The notes beneath the pieces are model-generated. The model saw only the letters and a list, made by a program, of their open reading frames with translations, did no database searches and had not been told where the DNA came from. Source: CAVQWT01 sp963717705 (lineage in GTDB: Bacteria; Pseudomonadota; Gammaproteobacteria; Burkholderiales; Casimicrobiaceae). From it: a stretch of 64,000 nt of DNA. The position numbers were made by a program, and so were the translations under genes. This document shows, in pieces, positions 54,756 to 64,000 of the stretch; within the stretch, counting starts at the first letter, position 1, and the number at the start of each line of letters is the position of its first letter. The stretch is from positions 558,001-622,000 of the forward strand of contig CAVQWT010000005.1 in NCBI GenBank assembly GCA_963717705.1, read 5' to 3'.

Positions 54756-56606
54756 ATGATTCCGAACGATTTCATCCAGACGCTGCTGGCCCGGATCGAC
54801 ATCGTCGACGTCATCGACCGGCACGTCCCGCTGAAGAAGGCGGGGGCGAACTGGGTCGCCTGCTGTCCGTTCCACAGCGAAAAATCGCCGTCGTTCACGG
54901 TCAGCCAGTCCAAGCAGTTCTACCACTGCTTCGGTTGCGGCGCCCACGGCACCGCCATCGGCTTTCTGATGGACCATGCCGGCAAGAGCTTCCCCGATGC
55001 CGTCGAGGAACTCGCCCGCGACGCCGGCATGCAGGTGCCGCGGATCGAACGCCCGGGCGAAGCCGAGCGGCGCGAGCAGGCGGCCGACCTTGCCGGCTTC
55101 AATCTCGCCGCCGCGAAGTTCTACCGGGGCGAACTCAAGGAAGCCCCGGCGGCGATCGACTACCTGAAGCGCCGGGGGCTCACCGGTGCCATCGCGGCCC
55201 GGTTCGGGGTCGGCTACGCGCCCGACGCCTGGCAACCGCTGGCGGCGGTGTACCCCGACTACGCCGACAACCGCCATCTCGAAACCGTGGGCCTGGTCAT
55301 CGCCGGCGACGGCGGCAAGCGCTACGACCGCTTCCGCGACCGGATCATGTTCCCCATCCACGACAGCCGTGGGCAGGTGATCGGGTTCGGCGGCAGGGTG
55401 CTTGGAAGCGGCGAGCCGAAATACCTCAACTCCCCCGAAACACCCCTCTTCTCGAAGGGAAGAGAGCTCTACGGCCTCTATCTCGCAAGAAACGCCATCC
55501 GCGATGCCGGCCGCGTGGTCGTCGTCGAGGGGTACATGGACGTGGTCGCGCTCGCCCAGCACGGCGTCGATTACGCGGTCGCGACACTGGGGACGGCGAC
55601 CACCCCGGTGCATGCGCAAAAGCTGTTTCGCCTGACCGACCACGTGGTGTTCTGCTTCGATGGCGACAACGCCGGCCGCAAGGCCGCCTGGCGGGCCCTC
55701 GAGAACACGCTGCCGGTGATCGCCGACGGCAAGAACGCGACCTTCCTGTTCCTGCCGGACGGCGAGGATCCCGACGACTTCGTGCGCAAGCGCGGCAAGG
55801 CGGCGTTCGAGGCCGCGATCGCCGGCTCGATGCCGCTGTCGGAATTCCTGCTGTCCGAGCTCGCGAAGGCCCACCCGCCGACCAGCGCCGAGGGCCGGGC
55901 CGCGTTCGTTGCCGCCGCCAAGCCGCTGTACGCCCAGCTCGGCGCACCGATCCTCGCCGCGCTGCTGCGCCGTCGGCTGGCCGATCTCACCGGGCTGGCG
56001 GAGACCGACCTGCGCGGCCTGCTCCCCGCGGCGGGCAGCGAGCGGCCGGCGCCGGTCCGCGACGAAGCCCGCGCCGGCGACGACGGCGGCGATTTCGACC
56101 ACGGCTACGTCGAGTCCGCCGGCGAGGACCGGGGCGCCTTCCGCGGCGGCAGCGCGCGGCGACCGGGCGCACCGGCGCGGCGAGCCCCGTCGCTCGCCCG
56201 CGGCCTGATCGAGGCGCTGTTGCTGAAACCCGGGCTTGCCGGCGCCATCGACGGCGTCATGGTCGACGACGACCCGCCGGCCGCAGCCGCGCTGGCTGCA
56301 CTCACCACTTTCTGCACCGCATCACCCGGCGCGACCACGGCGGCGATCGTCCAGCAGTTCGCCGGCACGCCGCATGAGCGAGCGCTCGCTGACGCGCTCG
56401 CCCGCTGCGAGGATCATGGCCTGACCGCCGACCAGGCCGATGCGATCGTCGCCGGCGCGCGGGCGCAATTTGCCGCGAGGAACGAGGCCGCGGAAGTCCG
56501 GCAGCTGCTGGCCACGCCGCTCGACCAGCTGACCACCGAGCAGCGCGACCGCCTGCGGGCGTCGCGCCGCGTTCCGGCAAAGGACCCGTCGGGGGCCGCC
56601 GGCTAG
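54756..56606 (+). CDS. dnaG: DNA primase
   Basis: The 616-residue primase that makes RNA primers at replication forks. The N-terminal CHC2 zinc domain (CCPFHSEKSPSF, FYHCFGCGAHG; about residues 35-65) is followed by the RNA-polymerase core with IPIHDSRGQVIGFGGR-like sequence and TOPRIM domain (VVVEGYMDVVALAQHG, then FCFDGDNAGRKAA with the metal-binding DxD). The C-terminal about 180 residues, expected to bind DnaB, include an Arg/Gly-rich insertion at about 430-490. It begins with ATG 54756 (IPNDFIQTLLARIDIVDVI). It is followed by rpoD after 83 nt. Confidence 0.98.
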   Translation: MIPNDFIQTLLARIDIVDVIDRHVPLKKAGANWVACCPFHSEKSPSFTVSQSKQFYHCFGCGAHGTAIGFLMDHAGKSFPDAVEELARDAGMQVPRIERPGEAERREQAADLAGFNLAAAKFYRGELKEAPAAIDYLKRRGLTGAIAARFGVGYAPDAWQPLAAVYPDYADNRHLETVGLVIAGDGGKRYDRFRDRIMFPIHDSRGQVIGFGGRVLGSGEPKYLNSPETPLFSKGRELYGLYLARNAIRDAGRVVVVEGYMDVVALAQHGVDYAVATLGTATTPVHAQKLFRLTDHVVFCFDGDNAGRKAAWRALENTLPVIADGKNATFLFLPDGEDPDDFVRKRGKAAFEAAIAGSMPLSEFLLSELAKAHPPTSAEGRAAFVAAAKPLYAQLGAPILAALLRRRLADLTGLAETDLRGLLPAAGSERPAPVRDEARAGDDGGDFDHGYVESAGEDRGAFRGGSARRPGAPARRAPSLARGLIEALLLKPGLAGAIDGVMVDDDPPAAAALAALTTFCTASPGATTAAIVQQFAGTPHERALADALARCEDHGLTADQADAIVAGARAQFAARNEAAEVRQLLATPLDQLTTEQRDRLRASRRVPAKDPSGAAG

Positions 56607-56689
56607 GTCCGAGACCCCTCCCCGTGCTAGAATGTAAAGTTTTCCCGATCGCCCCCACGTAGGGGAATCGGAGTGCCCCAACCGTCAGG

Positions 56690-59296
<2,607 letters not shown>

Positions 59297-59320
59297 CCCC
59301 TCGCCGCCGCCGAGACGAAA

Positions 59321-59350
59321 GAAAACGCCCCGGGAGCCCGGGGCGTTTTC
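59321..59350. terminator. bidirectional intrinsic terminator between rpoD and the lipoprotein gene
   Basis: A perfect inverted repeat GAAAACGCCCCGGG/CCCGGGGCGTTTTC gives a GC-rich stem with A-tract before and T-tract after, so it terminates in both directions. It ends rpoD from the left and the convergent lipoprotein gene from the right. Confidence 0.92.
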
Positions 59351-59414
59351 GCTTGCGGCGGGACCCACCGGGGTCCGCCGTCCGGCCGGCCCCCGGTGGG
59401 TCCCCGGTCGTCGC

Positions 59415-60077
59415 TCAGTTCGAAGCGAAGCAGTAGACCTTGCCCGCGCCGCCGCTCGCCTTCAGCTGGTCGACGCTGCAGCCGCGCGACCCGTGCGAGG
59501 AATTCCACGAGATTGCCTCGGCGACCGGCACCGTCGGCAGGCCCGCCCGGTCGTGATGCCCGACCACGGCCGAGCCGTCGCCGCTCTTGGTCCAGTTGCC
59601 GCAGGTCTTGTCCTCCGCCACCGCGAACGCCGTGCCGTTGGGTTGCGTACCCGTCAGGATGTCGTGTTCGTTCGGCGTGTCGCCGCGACCGTTGACCACG
59701 GCACCCGTCTCGGTCAGCGCGGTCTGCTTGGTGAGGTTGTTGCTGCCGCCGTGCAGGTCGGCGACGTCCTTGGCGATGACCTCGCCCTTGGCGTTCTTCC
59801 AGGGGCCGGTGCCGATCCGGTCCTTGGCGTTGACCGCAGGCGTCGATCCCGACGCCTGCGTGCTCAGATAGGCACGCCAGGTCCGGTCACCCGCACCGGC
59901 GGCGGTCGCAAGCTTCTGGCAGAGCGCGTCGGCCCCCACGAGGCCGCCGAAATCGGCGCCCTTGCCCGAGCCCGTGCTCGACACGAAGAAACCCAGCTGC
60001 GACTTCTTCTCCATGCCCTGGCTGGCGCAACCCGCCAGCACCACTGCCACCGCAACCGCAACGAGACCACGCTTCAT
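59415..60077 (-). CDS. lipoprotein with DUF1554-like (C-type-lectin-fold) domain
   Basis: A 220-residue lipoprotein. The signal peptide MKRGLVAVAVAVVLAGCAS ends in the lipobox LAGC. The mature part has FFVSSTGSGKGADFGGLVGADALCQKLA, then TWRAYLSTQ, IGTGPWKN, GHHDRAG, SSHGSRGCSVDQL and the final YCFASN. This is the pattern of the DUF1554 domain, probably lectin-like with disulfides between the conserved Cys. ATG 60077 is used because AGGAGG stands 8 nt before it; ATG 60083 would be too close. It is likely anchored to the outer membrane. The ligand is unknown. Confidence 0.82.
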   Translation of the reverse strand: MKRGLVAVAVAVVLAGCASQGMEKKSQLGFFVSSTGSGKGADFGGLVGADALCQKLATAAGAGDRTWRAYLSTQASGSTPAVNAKDRIGTGPWKNAKGEVIAKDVADLHGGSNNLTKQTALTETGAVVNGRGDTPNEHDILTGTQPNGTAFAVAEDKTCGNWTKSGDGSAVVGHHDRAGLPTVPVAEAISWNSSHGSRGCSVDQLKASGGAGKVYCFASN

Positions 60078-60232
60078 TGTCATTCCTCCTCTGGGCCCCC
60101 GGCACGGGACTCCGCCCGGTGGACGCCCTGTGAACAGGTTGCGGATGCGTCCTATTCCGGGGCGGCACGATTCTACCTGCGGCAGCCGGTCGCAGGAAGC
60201 CGGGCGCCGGCTGCCGGGTCCCTCGCGGACGA

Positions 60233-62926
60233 CTAGGCCTTCGGCCAAGTGTCGAGCGGCCGGACCACGCGCACCTGCTCCGGGTCGTCGGGGTCGTTGT
60301 CGATGACGAAGCCCAGTGTCTCCATCAGTCGCAGCATCCCGTGGTTCTGCTTGAGCACGACGCCCTCGAGGCGGGCGAGGTCGCGCGCCTTGCCGCAGTC
60401 GAGCAGCTCGCGCATCAGCATCGACCCCACGCCGCGCCCCTGCCAGGCATCTCCGATGACGATGGCGAACTCGGCGCTTTCCTGGTCCGGATTGGTGACG
60501 TAGCGCGCGACCCCGACGAACGAGGTCGCGTCGCCCTCGCCGGATATGGCCACCAGCGCCATCTCGCGGTCGTAGTCGACCTGCGTGAAGCGCGCGAGCA
60601 TCTGCGGCGTGAGCTGCGGCAGGTGATGCATGAAGCGGAAGTAGCGGCTCTGCTCGGACAGGCCGCCGACGAATTCGCGCTCGAGCTCCGCGTCCTCGGG
60701 CCGGATCGGCCGGACGTGCAGCTTCGTCCCGTCCTTGAGCGCCACGTCGTGGACAAGCTCCATCGGGTAGGGATGGATCGCCATGTGGCGGTAGCGGTCG
60801 CCGTGCGGCCGCCGCTTCGGCTCGATGACGATCCGGGCGTCGACGATCGCGGCGCTGCGCGCGCCGACCTGAACCGGGTTGAGCTCGACCTCGCGCACCC
60901 ACGGCAGCGCGCAGACCAGCGAGGACAGCTGCAGCAGCAGCTTGACCACCGGGTCGAGATCCGCGGCCGGCAGCTTGGGCGTGGTGCCGAGGAACCTTCC
61001 CGCACGCGTCCCCAGGATCAGGTCCAGCGCGAGCTTCGCGTTGAGCGGCGGCAGCATCACCGCCTTGTCCGTCTCGACTGCAGCGGTCATCCCGCCGTTG
61101 CCGAACGCGATCACCGGACCGAACACCGGGTCGGTCGAGACGCCGATCGCGACTTCGCGCGCGCGGGGCACGGCGACCATCTTCTGCACCGACAGATGCC
61201 AGGGACGCGGCAGCGACTCCTGTGCCCGCGCGTCCGCCAGCATCTCGCCGTACGCGCGCGACAGCGCCGCGCGGTTGCGCAGGTTGAGCCGCGACAGCAC
61301 GACCTGGTGCGGATGCAGCACCGCGTCGGTGTACAGCTTCAGCGCCACCGGGTAGCCGATCCTCCGCGCCGCGTTGACCGCCTCGGTCAGCGTCTCCGCC
61401 GGCAGGGTGACCGGGGCCGGGATGGCGAACGCGGCGAGCAGCTGCTGCGCCTCGACGTCGGTGAGCACGCGGCGCCCGGCGGCCAGCGCGCGGTCGCGCA
61501 CGCGCTCGGCGGCGGCGAGATCGGGGGGCTGCGGCTCCGGCTGCGGCGGCGGCACCTCGAGCAGCCACGCCTGGTTCCGGCGGTACGCGGCGAGGAAGGA
61601 GTACGCGTCGACCGCATTCTCCGGCGTATAGAAATTCGCGATCCCGCCCGCTTCCAGCGCCTGCCTTGCCTCGTTGCGGTCGACCGAGCCCATCCACGAC
61701 GCGAGGACCAGCTTGCCGGCGCCGCGGGCGACCCCTGCGACGGCGCGCGCCGTGTCGGTCGCCGGCGACGCCGGCAACGGCACGTGCAGCACCGCCACCG
61801 CGTCGGTGTTCTCGTCGGCCAGCACGGCGCTGACCGCAGCGGCGATCTGCGCCGGCGGCGCAGTGCCGCGGACGTCGAGCGGGTTGTGGATCCTGGTGTC
61901 GGCCGGCAGCACCTCGTTCAGCCGGTCGAAGGTCTTCTTGGTGAACTCCGCCAGCGGGATGCCGACGCGCGCCGCGGCGTCCGCCGCCATCAACCCCGGC
62001 CCGCGGCCGTTGGTGACGATGGCGAGCCGGTCGCCGCGCGGGATGCGCCCCAGCGAGAGGATGCGCGCGGCGGCGAACAGCTGCGTGTAGGTCTCGACCC
62101 TGACGGTGCCGGCGCGCTGCAGCGCCGCGCTGAACACCTTGTCCGGAGACGGCGCACCCGTGGCTTCGAGCGGGTCCTCCGCCCGCACGCCGTTGCGGCC
62201 CGCCTTGAGGACGATGATCGGCTTGGTCCGCGCCGCGGCACGCAGCACCGACAGGAAGCGGCGCGCGTCATGCAGCGACTCGAGGTAGAGCAGGATGCCG
62301 TCGGTATGCGGATCCAGCAGCAGGAAGTCGAGCAGCTCGCCGAAGTCGATGTCGAGCGCGCCGCCCAGCGCCAGCACCGACGAGAAGCCGATCCCGAGCG
62401 GGGTGGCGAAGTCGATCAGCGCCGAGCAGATCGCCCCCGACTGCGTGACCAGCGCGAGGCGGCCGGGCAGCGCCTGCCCGTTGCCGACGGTGACGTTGAG
62501 GCCGATGTCGGTGCGGATGACGCCGAACGCCTCGGGGCCGAGCAGGCGGATCCCGTGCTTGCGCGTCGCCGCCAGGATGTCGCGTTCCCAGAGTTTGGCG
62601 TGCGCCGGATCGTGCGGCGGCGCGGTGAGCAGCACCGCGCATTTCACGCCGGAGGCGCCGCCTTCGTTCAGCAGCGGAACAACGGTGTCGCAGGGCGTCG
62701 CGATCACCGCGAGGTCGATCTTCGCCTTGGCCGCGGCGAGCGTCGGCACCGCCTTGTGGCCGAGGATCTTCTTGTGATGCGGGTTGACCGCATACGTGGT
62801 GCCGCGGAAGCCGCCGGCGAGCAGATTCTCGAACACGATGCGGCCGAGCGATCCCGCGCGTTCGGAGGCGCCGATCAGCGCCACCGAGTCGGGCATGATC
62901 AATGGGCGAAGGCGGTGCTTGAACAC
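60233..62926 (-). CDS. Pat/PatZ-type protein lysine acetyltransferase (acyl-CoA synthetase-GNAT fusion)
   Basis: An 897-residue fusion. The N-terminal about 690 residues are an ADP-forming acyl-CoA synthetase module: CoA-binding (SVALIGASERAGSLGRIVFEN), ligase region (ALVTQSGAICSALIDFA, IVTNGRGPGLMAADAA) and ATP-grasp (GYPVALKLYTDAVLHPHQV). The last about 170 residues are a GNAT domain (RPIRPEDAELEREFV, GDAWQGRGVGSMLM). The layout and length match E. coli PatZ (YfiQ), which acetylates Lys of acetyl-CoA synthetase and other enzymes. The site aligned with the catalytic His of true synthetases appears to read EATGAPS, without His, as in acetyltransferases. GTG 62926 is chosen because HRLRPL precedes the first strand in homologues; ATG 62896 is the alternative. 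Confidence 0.9.
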   Translation of the reverse strand: MFKHRLRPLIMPDSVALIGASERAGSLGRIVFENLLAGGFRGTTYAVNPHHKKILGHKAVPTLAAAKAKIDLAVIATPCDTVVPLLNEGGASGVKCAVLLTAPPHDPAHAKLWERDILAATRKHGIRLLGPEAFGVIRTDIGLNVTVGNGQALPGRLALVTQSGAICSALIDFATPLGIGFSSVLALGGALDIDFGELLDFLLLDPHTDGILLYLESLHDARRFLSVLRAAARTKPIIVLKAGRNGVRAEDPLEATGAPSPDKVFSAALQRAGTVRVETYTQLFAAARILSLGRIPRGDRLAIVTNGRGPGLMAADAAARVGIPLAEFTKKTFDRLNEVLPADTRIHNPLDVRGTAPPAQIAAAVSAVLADENTDAVAVLHVPLPASPATDTARAVAGVARGAGKLVLASWMGSVDRNEARQALEAGGIANFYTPENAVDAYSFLAAYRRNQAWLLEVPPPQPEPQPPDLAAAERVRDRALAAGRRVLTDVEAQQLLAAFAIPAPVTLPAETLTEAVNAARRIGYPVALKLYTDAVLHPHQVVLSRLNLRNRAALSRAYGEMLADARAQESLPRPWHLSVQKMVAVPRAREVAIGVSTDPVFGPVIAFGNGGMTAAVETDKAVMLPPLNAKLALDLILGTRAGRFLGTTPKLPAADLDPVVKLLLQLSSLVCALPWVREVELNPVQVGARSAAIVDARIVIEPKRRPHGDRYRHMAIHPYPMELVHDVALKDGTKLHVRPIRPEDAELEREFVGGLSEQSRYFRFMHHLPQLTPQMLARFTQVDYDREMALVAISGEGDATSFVGVARYVTNPDQESAEFAIVIGDAWQGRGVGSMLMRELLDCGKARDLARLEGVVLKQNHGMLRLMETLGFVIDNDPDDPEQVRVVRPLDTWPKA

Positions 62927-63138
62927 GATGGGGCCGATTCGAAGGGAGGGTATTGCGCCGGCACGGTGAGGTGACCGCAGGTGACGAGTGGCAGGCGCGA
63001 ACCCCGCCGATTTTACTCTGCCGTCGCGGCCCGCGGCATCGAAATGTCGTTGCTGCAAAGGGCGGACGCGGCGCGGCGCGCAGGATCGGGTATCGTTGCA
63101 CCTTGATGCGCCGCACCGGCACCGGGACGGGGCACGAC

Positions 63139-63212
63139 GGGCCCGTAGCTCAGCCGGTTAGAGCAGAGGACTCATAATCCTTGGGTCGCTGGTTCGAGTC
63201 CAGCCGGGCCCA
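63139..63212 (+). tRNA. tRNA with CAT anticodon, probably tRNA-Ile2 (lysidine type)
   Basis: A full cloverleaf of 74 nt: acceptor GGGCCCG/CGGGCCC, D arm GCTC/GAGC, anticodon arm GAGGA-CTCATAA-TCCTT (anticodon CAT at 63173-63175), variable GGGTC, T arm GCTGG-TTCGAGT-CCAGC and discriminator A. The T-arm and the ACTCATAATC..TTGG context resemble tRNA-Ile2, whose C34 is changed to lysidine to read AUA, more than elongator tRNA-Met. The 3' CCA is not encoded. Confidence 0.9.
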
Positions 63213-63393
63213 CTTCCTTCTCCGCCGGCGCCGTCGTCCTCGCGCGCACCCCGCGAACCGGACGGCGGCGAACGTCGCGCTGCCGGGGCCGACGAAGTCG
63301 CGGACCATTGATCGGCGTCAACGGTGCGCGGCGTCCCCTCCACGACGACGCATCCCCGGGCTAGGATGCAATCGGCTGTTGGCGATCTCTCCC

Positions 63394-64000
63394 ATGTCCG
63401 CACATCCCTCGCCTCTGGTCTGGATCGGCCTCGCCGGCGTCTCCGACGACGACAATGCGCGGGCGAAGGAGTGGCAGGGGCGCCTGCATTGGGTGATGGT
63501 CGCGGTGGCGCTGCTGGCGCTGCCTGCGTACGTGCTCGATACCGCCGACCTCGACCCGCGCCTCGCCCAGGTCGGGCACGTGATCGACGCCGTGATCGCG
63601 GTCGCGTTCGTCGCCGAGCTCGCATTCATGACGTCGCTCTCCAGCCACCCGTGGCGCTACGTCACGGAGAACTGGCTCAACGTCATCGTCGTCGCGAGCT
63701 CGATCGCCAGCGTGCTCGGCGCCGCGATCGAATGGATCGCGGTCACCCGCGTGCTGCGCGTGGCGACCGCCGGGCTGATACTGGTCCGCGCCATCACCGG
63801 CTTCGGCTACCTCTTCACCCGGCGCGGTGCGCCGATGCTGGTGGGCACCGGCACCATGTTCCTCGCCGCCGCCGGCGCGATGTTCTACTGGCTCGAGCCG
63901 GACGTCCGGAGCTACTGGGACGGCCTGTGGCTGGCGTTCATCACCGGGGCGACGGTGGGCTACGGCGATTTCTACCCGCGCACCGGCGGCGGGCGCGTGG
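63394..64000 (+). CDS. voltage-gated-type potassium channel (partial, 3' end off the right edge)
   Basis: 202 codons are open to the window edge. Helices S1 (WVMVAVALLALPAYVLD), S2 (VIDAVIAVAFVAELAFM), S3 (WLNVIVVASSIASVLG), a short S4-like segment (TRVLRVATAGLILVRAI), S5 (MLVGTGTMFLAAAGAMFYWL) and a pore loop with the K+ selectivity filter TVGYGDFYP can be followed in order. S4 has only about three Arg, so voltage sensitivity may be weak. Start ATG 63394 is the first in frame that gives a sensible N-terminus. The S6 helix and any C-terminal regulatory domain lie beyond the window. Confidence 0.88.
   Translation, partial: MSAHPSPLVWIGLAGVSDDDNARAKEWQGRLHWVMVAVALLALPAYVLDTADLDPRLAQVGHVIDAVIAVAFVAELAFMTSLSSHPWRYVTENWLNVIVVASSIASVLGAAIEWIAVTRVLRVATAGLILVRAITGFGYLFTRRGAPMLVGTGTMFLAAAGAMFYWLEPDVRSYWDGLWLAFITGATVGYGDFYPRTGGGRV

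Overview
The window comes from a chromosome of a very GC-rich (about 70%) betaproteobacterium, most likely Burkholderiales or a close relative. The evidence is the rpsU-yqeY-dnaG-rpoD macromolecular-synthesis cluster, a beta-type RpoD with a long Lys/Ala/Pro-rich N-terminus, three Bug/TctC periplasmic receptors, sucCD, an arginine succinyltransferase cluster and the general codon use. There is no insertion sequence, prophage, CRISPR array or plasmid function. It reads as ordinary chromosome with a few accessory cassettes.

Layout. 0-4.6 kb (minus strand): a type IV pilin gene behind a textbook sigma-54 promoter, followed by a GT2 polyprenyl-sugar synthase-like gene, a multi-membrane GT-C-like gene and a methyltransferase. 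This looks like a pilin or surface glycosylation cassette, but the frames carry several indels. 4.7-10.1 kb: FHA protein plus PP2C phosphatase, TerC membrane protein, sucCD, DUF2889. 10.4-18.3 kb: glpK, an MFS carrier, and the glycerol-3-phosphate uptake operon ugpBAECQ (minus). 18.4-22.8 kb: RND efflux pump and adaptor. 23-26.6 kb: three Bug receptors and DUF423. 26.7-30.8 kb: RidA, then astC-astA-astB. 30.8-36.8 kb: an MFS exporter, two tandem family-5 solute-binding proteins without permeases, and a glutathione peroxidase. 36.9-40.7 kb: two secreted proteins sharing a DUF5648 module, one fused to a metallophosphoesterase and the other to a CotH-type kinase. 40.9-48.9 kb: a divergent catabolic module. 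A MarR regulator and fused 5-oxoprolinase/hydantoinase run leftward. An Asp/Glu-racemase-family protein and a DctPQM TRAP importer run rightward. A 46-bp palindrome separates the two arms. 48.9-53.6 kb: xerD, methyltransferase, ybaK, folB, plsY, tsaD. 53.7-59.3 kb: rpsU-yqeY-dnaG-rpoD. 59.4-64 kb: lipoprotein, Pat-type lysine acetyltransferase, tRNA with CAT anticodon, and a K+ channel cut by the window edge.

How the parts work together. UgpBAEC would import glycerol-3-phosphate or its diesters, UgpQ would hydrolyse the diesters, and GlpK makes glycerol-3-phosphate from glycerol. PlsY uses acyl phosphate and glycerol-3-phosphate for phospholipid synthesis. The AST genes degrade arginine. The MarR/oxoprolinase/racemase/TRAP block looks like a self-contained uptake and ring-opening route for a cyclic amide such as 5-oxoproline or a hydantoin.

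Most unusual points: the neighbouring DUF5648-kinase and DUF5648-phosphatase genes; the palindrome carrying two superimposed, mirror-image promoters; a perfect intrinsic-terminator hairpin inside the dctQ coding region and a UUCG hairpin between ugpB and ugpA, both just after a binding-protein gene; likely leaderless starts; and single-base frame disruptions in otherwise well-preserved accessory genes. The last may be real or may be assembly errors.
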